From assembly GCA_018609125.1 (NCBI GenBank), contig JABAYF010000001.1, forward strand, positions 1-64,000: a stretch of 64,000 bases of DNA, read 5' to 3'. The notes below the pieces were generated by a model. The model worked only from the letters and a program-made list of their open reading frames with translations. It did not search any database and was not told the origin of the DNA. This document shows, piece by piece, positions 39,514-49,476 of the stretch; the stretch's first letter is position 1, and each line of letters starts with the position of its first letter. The position numbers and the translations under genes are program-made. The DNA comes from Candidatus Nanopelagicales bacterium. Its GTDB lineage: Bacteria; Actinomycetota; Actinomycetes; S36-B12.

Positions 39514-41396
39514 TCTATGGGGGCCTGCAAAAGCGGTGCAATCGCCACCAACACCGACGGGTCCTCAATCGTCGCCGGAGTGGGTTCATCTCGGCCATCA
39601 GCTATGCCACGCATAGTTTTGCGCAAGATCTTTCCCGATCTCGTTTTAGGCAGCGCTGGCACAATGACGACATCCTTAACCGACGCAATCGCGCCGATCC
39701 GTTTTCGCACGGACTCCTTGATTTCAGCAGCCACCCGTTCCGCGTCGATTTCAATGCCAGACTTCACCACCACGAAAGCACGCGGCAATTGACCCTTAAT
39801 GTCATCTCTGACACCGATCACGGCACATTCGGCCACAACCGGATGGGATGCGACAACCGCTTCGATCGATCCGGTTGATATCCGATGTCCGGCCACGTTA
39901 ATCACATCGTCAGTACGGCCCATCACGTAGAGGTAGCCATCCGAATCGCGATATCCACCGTCTCCGGTTGTGTAGTGATGGGGTGTTTGTGACAGATACG
40001 CGTCGATGTATCTTTCGTCGTCTTCCCACAGTGTCACCAGCGCGCCCGGAGGTAGCGGCAACCGAATCACAATGCTGCCCTCGGTGTCAGCAGGCAGCGA
40101 GTGACCATCGGCGTCGACAACATCAATGTTGAATCCTGGCACAGCCACCGACGGCGATCCTGGCTTCAGCGCCATGGGGTCCAACCCGCGAAGATTCGCC
40201 ACAATTGGCCAACCGGTTTCTGTTTGCCACCAATTATCAATCACCGGCACGTCAAGGGTGTGCGTTGCCCACTGGTAGGTATCCGGATCCAGCCGTTCAC
40301 CGGCGAGAAACAAAGCCTGAAGTTCCGACGCCCTCACGCCATTAAGGAGCTCAGCATCGGGGTCTTCCTTCTTGATTGCCCGGATAGCCGTGGGCGCGGT
40401 AAACAATGCTTTCACACCGTGGTCGGCGATTACTCGCCAGAAGGCTCCGGCATCGGGGGTACCCACCGGCTTGCCCTCGAACATCACCGTGGTGGCACCA
40501 GCGATGAGCGGGGCGTACACGATGTAGGAGTGGCCCACCACCCAACCCACATCGGATGCGGCCCACCACACATCTGCTGCACCGATGCCAAAGACGTTTC
40601 CCATCGACCAGGCCATCGCAACCGCGTGGCCACCGTTGTCACGCACGATGCCCTTGGGCCGCCCGGTGGTGCCGGAGGTGTACAGGATGTACAGAGGATC
40701 CGTTGCCGTCACCGGCACAGCGGGTACCGCCTGGGCGTCACGAACCCGCACAGCCCAGTCATGATCAGCATCGCCCAGGGGCGCGGTGATCTGGGGACGT
40801 TGCAAAACCAATGTTGATTTCGGTTGGTGCATTGCGACAGCCAAGGCGGCATCAACCAGCGGCTTATATTCAATGATTCGCTGACCCTCGATGCCACACG
40901 ATGCCGTCATCAAGACCGTCGGTTTCGCATCGTCAATGCGTGCGGCAAGTTCTTCAGCGGCGAAACCACCGAAAACAACCGAGTGAACAGCACCGATGCG
41001 CGCACAAGCCAGCATGGCAAAAACCGCCTCGGGCACCATTGGCAAATAGATCACCACGCGATCACCGCGGGACACCCCCAGTGCAACCAGCAGCCCGGCC
41101 AGGCGAGCAACCTCATCTTGTAACTGCGCGTAAGTGAATCTGGTGACTAATCCGGTAACCGCACTGTCGTGAATGAGGGCGAGGCGCTGCCCATGACCGC
41201 TCTCAACGTGTCGATCAACCGCGTTGTAGCACGTGTTGAGTACACCGTCAGGAAACCATCGGTACAGCGGCGCTGCTGTCTCGTCCAAGATATTTTCGGG
41301 GAACTCCACCCAGTCAATGAGTTGTGCTGCCCGCGCCCAAAACTCACGCGGATCCTCAATACTGGCAGCATATTCGCTGGCGTAGTCGGTGCCCAT
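39510..41396 (-). CDS. Acetyl/propionyl-CoA synthetase family enzyme (PrpE-like)
   Basis: YILYTSGTTGRPKGIVRDNGGHAVA, WWQTETGWPI, TRSGKILRKTMR. Confidence 0.88.
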   Translation of the reverse strand: MGTDYASEYAASIEDPREFWARAAQLIDWVEFPENILDETAAPLYRWFPDGVLNTCYNAVDRHVESGHGQRLALIHDSAVTGLVTRFTYAQLQDEVARLAGLLVALGVSRGDRVVIYLPMVPEAVFAMLACARIGAVHSVVFGGFAAEELAARIDDAKPTVLMTASCGIEGQRIIEYKPLVDAALAVAMHQPKSTLVLQRPQITAPLGDADHDWAVRVRDAQAVPAVPVTATDPLYILYTSGTTGRPKGIVRDNGGHAVAMAWSMGNVFGIGAADVWWAASDVGWVVGHSYIVYAPLIAGATTVMFEGKPVGTPDAGAFWRVIADHGVKALFTAPTAIRAIKKEDPDAELLNGVRASELQALFLAGERLDPDTYQWATHTLDVPVIDNWWQTETGWPIVANLRGLDPMALKPGSPSVAVPGFNIDVVDADGHSLPADTEGSIVIRLPLPPGALVTLWEDDERYIDAYLSQTPHHYTTGDGGYRDSDGYLYVMGRTDDVINVAGHRISTGSIEAVVASHPVVAECAVIGVRDDIKGQLPRAFVVVKSGIEIDAERVAAEIKESVRKRIGAIASVKDVVIVPALPKTRSGKILRKTMRGIADGRDEPTPATIEDPSVLVAIAPLLQAPIE

Positions 41397-41414
41397 GCCA
41401 AGACGCTAGCGCAC

Positions 41415-42524
41415 CTACTTGGGAGTCGCCTCGGTTACCGCGGCAAGTTGCCCGCACGCACCGTCAATCTCTTGCCCACGGGTGTCGCGAACGGTGGTGG
41501 AGATCCCTGCATCGCGCAAAATCTTCACGAAAGTGCGTTCATCTCGTCGCCGTGATGCGGTCCAGATCGACCCGGGCGTGGGATTGAGCGGAATAAGGTT
41601 GACGTGCACCCGCTGGCCGCGCAGCAGTCGCGCAAGTTCGCGTGCCCGCTCAGCCTGATCGTTGATGTCGCGGATAAGTGCATACTCAATGCTTACGCGG
41701 CGCCCGGTGGTATTGCCAAAGTGCCAGGCTGCATCCAACACCTCTGCTATCGGCCAGCGCGTGTTGATGGGCACCAGGGTGTCTCGCAGTTCGTCATCAG
41801 GAGCATGTAGCGACACCGCCAGTCGCACCTGCATGCCTTCGTCAGCCAGTTGTCTAATACGCGGTACCAAACCCACCGTAGACACCGTGATGCCTCTCGC
41901 TGACATGCCCAGTCCATCCGGCGCTGGGTTAATAAGTCGGCGAAGCGTGGTGACCAGTTCGCTGTAATTTGCCAATGGTTCACCCATACCCATGAACACC
42001 ACATTGGATACCCGCTGGTGTCCATCAGGTAAATCGCGTACCCAGCGTGATCCGTTGAGTACCTGCTGGGTGATTTCAGCCGCGGACAGGTTGCGGGTGA
42101 GTCCGGCCTGGCCGGTTGCACAAAATGGGCAGTTCATTCCGCACCCGGCCTGCGAGGACACACAAATCGTGACACGGTCGCCGTAGTCCATCAGCACGCT
42201 CTCCACCAATGACCCGTCGTGCAGACGCCACACGCTCTTGATCGTCGCGTCGTCATCGCAGCTCACCTGACGAACCGGGGCGAGCAACTGCGGCAGGAGA
42301 TTTTGTTGAACGACTTCAGCATCACGCGGGGAAATATCACTCCACTCAGCCGGGTCGAAGGACAAACGAGAGAACCACTGGCGCGAAATCTGGTCGGCGC
42401 GGAATACTGGCAAGCCCAGATCGCTGACCGCTGCCCGGCGCTCCTGGACGTCCAGATCAATGAAATGCTTCGGTGGTTTTCCGCGCCGAGGTGCGATCAT
42501 AATCAACTCACCGGGTGCGGGCAT
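41415..42524 (-). CDS. rlmN: 23S rRNA (adenine2503-C2)-methyltransferase
   Basis: Radical SAM CxxxCxxC ([19 protein letters not shown]), [10 protein letters not shown]. Confidence 0.95.
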   Translation of the reverse strand: MPAPGELIMIAPRRGKPPKHFIDLDVQERRAAVSDLGLPVFRADQISRQWFSRLSFDPAEWSDISPRDAEVVQQNLLPQLLAPVRQVSCDDDATIKSVWRLHDGSLVESVLMDYGDRVTICVSSQAGCGMNCPFCATGQAGLTRNLSAAEITQQVLNGSRWVRDLPDGHQRVSNVVFMGMGEPLANYSELVTTLRRLINPAPDGLGMSARGITVSTVGLVPRIRQLADEGMQVRLAVSLHAPDDELRDTLVPINTRWPIAEVLDAAWHFGNTTGRRVSIEYALIRDINDQAERARELARLLRGQRVHVNLIPLNPTPGSIWTASRRRDERTFVKILRDAGISTTVRDTRGQEIDGACGQLAAVTEATPK

Positions 42525-42551
42525 GACCGTAGTCTGACACCTGCCCCGTTG

Positions 42552-43400
42552 CTAGGAGAAGATGGCGGGGCCCAGGAAGAGCGAGAAGAGCGCCCAGGCC
42601 GCAAAAGCATTGATGACCAAAGAATCTAAACGGTCCATCATGCCACCGTGTCCGGGCAACATATTGCCCATGTCCTTCACGCCGAGATCACGTTTAATGG
42701 CACTTTCGGCAAAATCCCCCGCCGTCGCGGTCACCGTGAGCACGACGCCCATGATGAGACCCTGCCACCATGGCGCATCAAGCAGCCACACGAATGCGCC
42801 CATGCCCAGAAGCGACTGAAAGAGAAGGGATCCAGCGAAACCCTCCCAGGATTTTTTCGGACTGATATGGGCCGCCATGGGGTGACGACCGAACAGCACA
42901 CCGGCGGCGTAGCCACCGATGTCGTTACCAATCGTGAGGATGATGAAAACCACGATTCGCCCGGCTCCATCATCGGCAGCCAGCATCAGCATGGTGAATC
43001 CACCCATGAGCGGCAGATACGTGAGAGCGAAAATACTTGCACCTACGTCACGAACGTAGTGCTCACTACCCCAACGTATGCGCCACATCAAGACGGCGAC
43101 GAAACCAACCCCGAAGGCAAAAAGCAAAGCGGTCGGACCAAACAAATAGGCCACGGCCATGATTCCGGGAACGGCTAAGAACAATGGCGTTCTTGCGATG
43201 CGAATTCGTTGGAAGGAAAAAGCGCCGATCAGTTCGTATAAGGCAACGATAATCGCCGCAGCAGCCAAGACCCCGAACAGCCATGGCACCCATACCAAAC
43301 TGACCAGAACGAGCAGTCCGAGGATCACACCGGAAGCAATGGCTGCGGGCAAATTGCGCCCAGCCTTGCCGTGCGCGGTGGAATCCGGTGGGGTCTGGGC
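42552..43400 (-). CDS. cdsA: Phosphatidate cytidylyltransferase
   Basis: Multi-TM; C-terminal GDFAESAIKRDLGVKDMGNMLPGHGGMMDRLDSL. Confidence 0.94.
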   Translation of the reverse strand, partial: AQTPPDSTAHGKAGRNLPAAIASGVILGLLVLVSLVWVPWLFGVLAAAAIIVALYELIGAFSFQRIRIARTPLFLAVPGIMAVAYLFGPTALLFAFGVGFVAVLMWRIRWGSEHYVRDVGASIFALTYLPLMGGFTMLMLAADDGAGRIVVFIILTIGNDIGGYAAGVLFGRHPMAAHISPKKSWEGFAGSLLFQSLLGMGAFVWLLDAPWWQGLIMGVVLTVTATAGDFAESAIKRDLGVKDMGNMLPGHGGMMDRLDSLVINAFAAWALFSLFLGPAIFS

Positions 43401-43404
43401 CATG

Positions 43405-43971
43405 TCAGACCTCGAGCAGCTCAGCTTCCTTGTGCTTGAGGATCTCATCGATGTGAGCCACGTGCTTGGCGGTCAGTTCATCGAGATGCTTTTCGGCACG
43501 GTGGACATCATCCTCGCCCACTTCGCCGTCCTTGGACATCTTGTCCAACGTGTCTTTAGCGTGGCGGCGAATATTACGCATAGAGATGCGGGCATCCTCG
43601 GATTTATTCCGCGCCACCTTGATGTACTCCTTGCGGCGCTCCTCGGTGAGGAGCGGCAATACAACGCGGATCACGTTGCCATCGTTGGACGGGTTGACGC
43701 CGAGATCAGAATCGCGAATCGCCCGCTCCACCTCGGCAAGGGAGCCTTTGTCATAGGGGGTCACGATGATCATTCGAGCCTCCGGGGTCTGGAATGAGGC
43801 CAACTGGTTGATCGGCGTGGTCGTGCCGTAGTAGTCAACGGTGACCTTGGCAAACATGCTCGGTGTGGCCCGTCCGGTCCTGATAGTGGCAAAGTCATCG
43901 CGTGCGACGGCGATGGCCTTGTCCATTTTGTCCTCGGCCTCAAGCAGGACCTCATCTGTTTGATCACTCAC
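43405..43971 (-). CDS. frr: Ribosome recycling factor
   Basis: [49 protein letters not shown]. Confidence 0.97.
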   Translation of the reverse strand: MSDQTDEVLLEAEDKMDKAIAVARDDFATIRTGRATPSMFAKVTVDYYGTTTPINQLASFQTPEARMIIVTPYDKGSLAEVERAIRDSDLGVNPSNDGNVIRVVLPLLTEERRKEYIKVARNKSEDARISMRNIRRHAKDTLDKMSKDGEVGEDDVHRAEKHLDELTAKHVAHIDEILKHKEAELLEV

Positions 43972-44024
43972 GATTGCTCCTGACTTTGCCGAGGGATAGT
44001 GGCCTACAACGGTGGACTGCGAGG

Positions 44025-44852
44025 TTACGGGTGATCTGGCACAGCTGCTTTGTCGAACTGACTTGTACCGTGCCGAGTTACCAACGTGCCGATGCGTTCG
44101 CCACGAACCGCCCGAGCAATATTGCCCTCAGCGAGCAGATTAAACACCAGGATCGGCAACTCATTATCTCGACATAGGCTGATGGCGGTGGCATCAGCCA
44201 CCTTGAGGTCTCGAGCGAGTACATCGTCGTGAGTGAGCCGATCGAAGCGCTTAGCATCGGCGTGCAGACGCGGATCCTGGTCGTAGACGCCATCGACGCC
44301 CTTGGCCATCAACACCACCTCTGCACCCACTTCGAGGGCACGCTGAGCCGCAGTGGTGTCGGTGGAAAAGTAAGGCGCGCCGAGTCCAGCACCGAAAATA
44401 ACCACTCGACCCTTATCGAGGTGGCGCATGGCACGACGCGGAACATAGGGTTCAGCAACCTGACCCATCGTGATGGCAGTCTGCACCCGGGTGTCTAAGC
44501 CCTGCTTCTCGCAGAAGTCCTGCAGCGCCAGACAATTCATGACGGTGCCCAGCATGCCCATGTAGTCGGCACGGCTTCGTTCCATACCCCGCTTAGATAA
44601 CTCTGCGCCACGAAAGTAATTTCCGCCACCGATAACAATCGCCACCTCGGTGCCAGATCGAACGACCCCGGCCACCTGCTGTGCGATGGAGTGCACCACA
44701 TCAGGGTCAACCCCAAGGTCACCATCGCCGGCGAACGCCTCGCCGGACAACTTCAGCAGAACCCGATTCCAGCCCCCGGACGGAGCTTCCGCCCAGGTGT
44801 CGACGGTGCCATCAAGGGTCGGCTGAATGGCTCGGGGATTGTGTTCTACCAC
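44025..44852 (-). CDS. pyrH: UMP kinase
   Basis: [59 protein letters not shown]. Confidence 0.97.
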   Translation of the reverse strand: MVEHNPRAIQPTLDGTVDTWAEAPSGGWNRVLLKLSGEAFAGDGDLGVDPDVVHSIAQQVAGVVRSGTEVAIVIGGGNYFRGAELSKRGMERSRADYMGMLGTVMNCLALQDFCEKQGLDTRVQTAITMGQVAEPYVPRRAMRHLDKGRVVIFGAGLGAPYFSTDTTAAQRALEVGAEVVLMAKGVDGVYDQDPRLHADAKRFDRLTHDDVLARDLKVADATAISLCRDNELPILVFNLLAEGNIARAVRGERIGTLVTRHGTSQFDKAAVPDHP

Positions 44853-44898
44853 GGTTACACTCCTCGCCTCGGTGCCGACTTACCGCTTAGTGTGCCCC

Positions 44899-45720
44899 CT
44901 AGGAGGACTGACCCACCTCGAATCGAGCGAACGCGTTGACCGTGGTGCTGGCATCGGCAAGATACGCCGCCACTGTCTTCTTACTCTCAGTGACCGATGA
45001 CTGCTCGAGAAGCACCGAGTCCTTGAAGAAGCCCTGAACGCGACCTTCAACGATCTTGGGCAGTGCTGCCTCGGGCTTGCCCTCCTCCTTAGCCGTGGCT
45101 TCGGCGATTCTTCGCTCGTGCTCCACGACCTCGGCGGGGACGTCGGCCTTGCTCAGGTAAAGCGGTCGCATCGCTGCGATCTGCATGGCTGCGTTGCGCG
45201 CGACCTCTTCACTTCCCTCATAGGACACCATGACACCTACCTGCGGGGGCAGATCAGCTGAACGCTTATGTAGGTAGAGCGCAATCGGAGCCTTCAGCAA
45301 TGCCACCCGACCCAATTCCAACTTCTCACCAATAATCCCCGCGAGGGACTCGATAGCGGACTGGACCGTGCCACCCTGTGGCAACTCCGCAACCAGCAGT
45401 CCGTCTCGATCACCGATCTGGTTGTCAAAGCACACCGAAACGATCGTGCCAGCGAGGGCCTGAAAATCTGCACTCTTGGCCACGAAATCGGTCTCGCACA
45501 GAAGTTCCACGAGTACGTTGTCTTCGGCGACAACCAAGCCATTGCTGGTGGTGCGCTCCGCGCCCCGTTTGGCCGCTTTGGCTGCACCAGAGATACGCAG
45601 CACCTCCAGGGCTTGATCCTGGTCGCCACCTGCTTCTTCGAGGGCCTTTTTGCATTCCATCATGCCCGCGCCGGTGAGATCGCGGAGTTTTTTGACGTCT
45701 GCGGCGGTGATATTCGCCAT
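44899..45720 (-). CDS. tsf: Elongation factor Ts
   Basis: [51 protein letters not shown]. Confidence 0.97.
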   Translation of the reverse strand: MANITAADVKKLRDLTGAGMMECKKALEEAGGDQDQALEVLRISGAAKAAKRGAERTTSNGLVVAEDNVLVELLCETDFVAKSADFQALAGTIVSVCFDNQIGDRDGLLVAELPQGGTVQSAIESLAGIIGEKLELGRVALLKAPIALYLHKRSADLPPQVGVMVSYEGSEEVARNAAMQIAAMRPLYLSKADVPAEVVEHERRIAEATAKEEGKPEAALPKIVEGRVQGFFKDSVLLEQSSVTESKKTVAAYLADASTTVNAFARFEVGQSS

Positions 45721-45760
45721 GAGAACTATGGGTACCTTTCGTGGCGTTGCGACGGATGGA

Positions 45761-46564
45761 TTACGGGGCCGGAGTGGTTTCTGGCTGCGTTGAACCGGTC
45801 AGGAGCTCAGTTTCCCATTCAGCCAGCGGCTCATCAATGATGACCGCGGCCTCACCGGCATCCGCGCTAGCCCGACCCGCACGGGTCATGAGGCCATCGG
45901 CTACCGCGTCAGCAATCACGCGCGTGAGCAGCGCAACGGAGCGGATAGCGTCGTCATTGCCAGGAATCGGGAAATCGACCTCGTCTGGATCACAGTTGGT
46001 GTCCAAAATGGCGATGACGGGAATACCAAGTTTTCGAGCCTCACCAACCGCGATGTGCTCTTTCTTAGTGTCCACAATCCACAGGGCCGAGGGCAGTTTC
46101 ACCATGTCTCTGATGCCACCGAGATTGCGATCCAACTTCACTCGTTCGCGGCTCAACACCAGAAGTTCTTTCTTGGTCATGCCCGAACCAGAGCTATCGG
46201 CGTCAAGTTCTTCGAGTTCCTTCAACCGTTGAATCCGTTTGGCAACGGTGGAGAAGTTGGTGAGCATGCCGCCGAGCCAGCGGTGATTGACATAGGGCAT
46301 ACCCACGCGCGACGCCTGCTGGGCAACCGGCTCTTGCGCCTGCTTCTTGGTACCAACGAACATCACGCTGCCACCGTGGGCCACCGTCTCTTTGACGAAT
46401 TCGTATGCGTTATCGATGTATGTCAGCGACTGCTGGAGGTCAATGATGTAGATGCCATTGCGTTCGGTGAAAATGAAACGCTTCATCTTGGGATTCCAAC
46501 GGCGGGTCTGGTGTCCGAAGTGGACACCGCTATCCAGCAGCTGGCGCATCGTGACGACGGCCAT
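45761..46564 (-). CDS. rpsB: 30S ribosomal protein S2
   Basis: [47 protein letters not shown] aaaggag upstream of ATG at 46564. Confidence 0.97.
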   Translation of the reverse strand: MAVVTMRQLLDSGVHFGHQTRRWNPKMKRFIFTERNGIYIIDLQQSLTYIDNAYEFVKETVAHGGSVMFVGTKKQAQEPVAQQASRVGMPYVNHRWLGGMLTNFSTVAKRIQRLKELEELDADSSGSGMTKKELLVLSRERVKLDRNLGGIRDMVKLPSALWIVDTKKEHIAVGEARKLGIPVIAILDTNCDPDEVDFPIPGNDDAIRSVALLTRVIADAVADGLMTRAGRASADAGEAAVIIDEPLAEWETELLTGSTQPETTPAP

Positions 46565-46685
46565 GGGGCACTCCTTTTTGGGCGGGCCACAAGTCTGCGG
46601 CTCGCCGATCGGTTGTTGCCAACACCCGGTGGTGCCGGCCCTGGTGCTCGATGAACGCCTGACCCGAAACATAAGGACCGATGGC

Positions 46686-46704
46686 GAACCTGTTAGACAG
46701 GTTC
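46686..46704. repeat. Inverted repeat gaacctgt-tag-acaggttc in the rpsB/M23 divergent intergenic region
   Basis: Perfect 8-bp arms, 3-nt spacer. Confidence 0.85.
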
Positions 46705-46867
46705 AAGCACGCGATGTATCTCGCACGGCGACCCGAAGGCCACCGCAGCGAGACCGGTCATGAGTCTAACCGGCACACGGCTTCCCCATGCGCTCAGGGG
46801 CTAAAGACTGTCCACCGAAACCCACGCGGTAGGGCAAAAGCCTGCCGGTAGGCCCGAGGGTGGGCCG

Positions 46868-47371
46868 ATGACCTTGAAGATGTTCGCCTCATTATCAGTC
46901 CTCAGCCTTACCGCCGCGACCGTGATCGTGATTCCGGCCGCACCGGTAGGTAGTAGCACCACCACTGCCTGGTCAGCGCCAATTTCGGGGAAGTTAACGG
47001 TGGTGCGACCCTTTATTCCCCCGCCTAAGCCCTGGCAGTCGGGTCACCGAGGAGTCGACCTTCGCGCACGGGTGGACACGGTCGTTCGAGCCCCTGCGCC
47101 AGGCCTCGTGGTCTACGCCGGGCCGCTGGCCGGTCGTTCAGTGATCAGCGTCGAACATGGACCCGGGATTCGTACCACCTATGAGCCAGTCAGTGCCACG
47201 GTCACCGTGGGGCAGCGAGTACGCACGGGCACACCACTGGGCAGGGTGGCACAGTCGAAGGTGCACCGCAATCGACTCCACTGGGGACTTAAGGTCCGTG
47301 GTCAATACGTCAATCCCCTGCGACTTCTGCGGCACCGAAGCCTGCTCAAGCCGAACACGAGTGCGCAATGA
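46868..47371 (+). CDS. M23 (LytM) family peptidase-like secreted protein
   Basis: Signal peptide; HRGVDLRARVDTVVRAPAPGLVVYAG; RLHWGLKVRGQYVNPL. Confidence 0.85.
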   Translation: MTLKMFASLSVLSLTAATVIVIPAAPVGSSTTTAWSAPISGKLTVVRPFIPPPKPWQSGHRGVDLRARVDTVVRAPAPGLVVYAGPLAGRSVISVEHGPGIRTTYEPVSATVTVGQRVRTGTPLGRVAQSKVHRNRLHWGLKVRGQYVNPLRLLRHRSLLKPNTSAQ

Positions 47372-47372
47372 G

Positions 47373-48296
47373 CTAAGCCCTGGGGTGGGCCTGTGCGAAT
47401 GCCGCCCGCAACCGATCAACAGATACATGGGTGTATATCTGGGTCGATGCCAAGCTCTCGTGGCCGAGGAACTCCTGCACGGCGCGCAGATCTGCACCAC
47501 CGTTGAGCACGTGAGTTGCCGCCGTGTGACGCAAACTGTGTGGGGTCAGGTGACCGCAGTTGGCAGCACGGCCAGCAGCTGCCACCACCGCTCGCACGGA
47601 TCGGGGATCGACACGTCGACCCCGGGCACCTAAAAACAGCGCAGCCCCAGAGTCTTTCGTCACCAGTTCAGCCCGCCCCTGCCCAAGCCAGTCGGCCACA
47701 GCCATCGCGGCCGGCACGCCGTAGGGCACGATCCGCTCCCTGTTTCCTTTACCGACCACGCGCAAGGTGCGCCGATCATGATCAACATCGGTGCGGTCGA
47801 GACTGACCAGTTCACTGACACGCAAAGCTGCGGCGTAAAGCACTTCGATCATGGCGTGATCTCGTCGGGCTACCGGGTCGCCAGATTCGGCGGCTTGGGC
47901 CGTGATGGCGAGCAGCGCCTGCGCCTCGTCTTCGCTTAAGACCGCAGGCAGGTGACGACCAGTTCGTGGACTCGCGAGTCGCAGACCGACGTCGTGGTTG
48001 GTCAGACCTCGCTCGTGCGCCCAGCGGGTGAAGGCACGCGCCGAGGCAGCGTGACGAGCCAGCGTTCGACGGGCAACGCCGCGTCGCTGGGCTGCCATCA
48101 ACCAAGCCCGCAGGTCGGTGAGACTGAGCTCGGCCAGGTTCTCTGCACCGCTGGGCATCCACCAGATGAGCAGATCGGTGACGTCGGCGCGATACGCACG
48201 CACCGTGTGCGGGCTACGACCACGCTCAGCGGCTAAATGCAAGCAAAAGCGATCGACCACATCGGCCCATGGGCCCAGGGTTAGCGCCTCTGTCAT
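47373..48296 (-). CDS. xerC: Tyrosine recombinase XerC
   Basis: SAM-like N-domain; HDRRTLRVVGKGNRERIVPYG, LTPHSLRHTAATHVLNGGADLRAVQEFLGHESLASTQIYTHV. Start at MTEALTL preferred over ORF start. Confidence 0.92.
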   Translation of the reverse strand: MTEALTLGPWADVVDRFCLHLAAERGRSPHTVRAYRADVTDLLIWWMPSGAENLAELSLTDLRAWLMAAQRRGVARRTLARHAASARAFTRWAHERGLTNHDVGLRLASPRTGRHLPAVLSEDEAQALLAITAQAAESGDPVARRDHAMIEVLYAAALRVSELVSLDRTDVDHDRRTLRVVGKGNRERIVPYGVPAAMAVADWLGQGRAELVTKDSGAALFLGARGRRVDPRSVRAVVAAAGRAANCGHLTPHSLRHTAATHVLNGGADLRAVQEFLGHESLASTQIYTHVSVDRLRAAFAQAHPRA

Positions 48297-48324
48297 CTCT
48301 CCATGGTGCCCTGCCCGAACACTT

Positions 48325-49476
48325 CTAGGATCCGTGGCGCGCACGGAAGCGCCATCGATTTTGGTTCCGCGTAATGAGGCCGGCCAACTCCAACAGGCCG
48401 AGGGCGGCCACGACGTCGTCCACCGGAAAGCCCGTATCACGGGCGAGCCCTTCCGCGGTCGCCGTTTTGCGCTCCCGCATCTGATCGAACACCACTGTTT
48501 CAACATCGGTCTCAGCGTCGGTCTCGGCCGGAATAGATAGTTGTATTTGCTCAGGCGCGACCTCAGTTTCGCCGAGTAGCGACAGCACATCTGCAGCGTC
48601 GCTGACCAGCACCGCTAGTCGAGATTTGATCAATTCGTGACAGCCTGCCGAAGCTGATGAAGTAACCGGACCGGGATAGGCCATGACGAGTCGGAATAGC
48701 TCTTCAGCCTCGCGCGCGGTGGTGCGGCTGCCAGAACGCAGGGCGGCCTCAACAACAACGGTGGAACGGGTGAGCGCAGAAATAATGCGATTGCGGGTGA
48801 GAAATCGTTGTCGCTGGGCGCTGGCCCCTAATGCCGCCTCACTGATGAGCAGGCCCTGTCCTGCTATGGCGCGAAAGAGGCCTTCATGGGCTCGGGGGTA
48901 GGTCACATCGATACCACCGGCGAGCACACAGGCTGTACTGCCACCGGCGTCTAGTGCGCCCTGATGAGCGGCCGCGTCGATACCGAACGCACCACCTGAC
49001 ACAACCAGCCAGCCGTGGTCAGCCAGGGTCGCCGCGGTGTTTCGGGACAGCATGAGTCCATAGGTTGTGGCAGCTCGTGCACCCACAATGGCAACTGAAC
49101 GCAAAGCCAACAGGCGCAGATCAGCGGTGCCAACCACCCACAAACCCAGCGGCGCACGCTCAGCCAGATCGTTGAGTTGGGTCGGCCACTGCGCATCACC
49201 TGGGATGATCAGACGGGCCCCGGTCGATTCGGCGGTGACCACCTGCTCGGCGATCAGTTCGTCTAGGTGGCGAGTGGGCAGGGGCAATCGCTTCCGCAGT
49301 TTTTCAAAGAACCGATTTTTGGTGCGGCCGGTGAGCACCTCATCAACTATCGCGATGTCTCCCTCGTGATTGATGCGCTGCCACACATCAGCGTCGCCAC
49401 CTTCGGTCAGCATGAGTAACAGGGCGCGCGCCTGATGGGTCGGCGACCAGTTGATCGCGTTGGTCGGTGCGTTCAT
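48325..49476 (-). CDS. dprA: DNA-processing protein DprA
   Basis: VAIVGARAATTYG, VSGGAFGIDAAAHQGALDAGGSTACVLAGGIDVTYPRAHEGLF. Confidence 0.94.
   Translation of the reverse strand: MNAPTNAINWSPTHQARALLLMLTEGGDADVWQRINHEGDIAIVDEVLTGRTKNRFFEKLRKRLPLPTRHLDELIAEQVVTAESTGARLIIPGDAQWPTQLNDLAERAPLGLWVVGTADLRLLALRSVAIVGARAATTYGLMLSRNTAATLADHGWLVVSGGAFGIDAAAHQGALDAGGSTACVLAGGIDVTYPRAHEGLFRAIAGQGLLISEAALGASAQRQRFLTRNRIISALTRSTVVVEAALRSGSRTTAREAEELFRLVMAYPGPVTSSASAGCHELIKSRLAVLVSDAADVLSLLGETEVAPEQIQLSIPAETDAETDVETVVFDQMRERKTATAEGLARDTGFPVDDVVAALGLLELAGLITRNQNRWRFRARHGS

Noticed and set aside
46800-46867. c-di-AMP (ydaO) riboswitch
   Set aside because: Genomic context (cell-wall peptidase) is suggestive but the conserved sequence blocks of that class are not recognisable.
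48297-48590. N-terminal extension of XerC ORF (MCCRYSAKLRS...)
   Set aside because: Extension overlaps dprA and lacks recombinase features; ATG at 48296 gives a standard XerC start.
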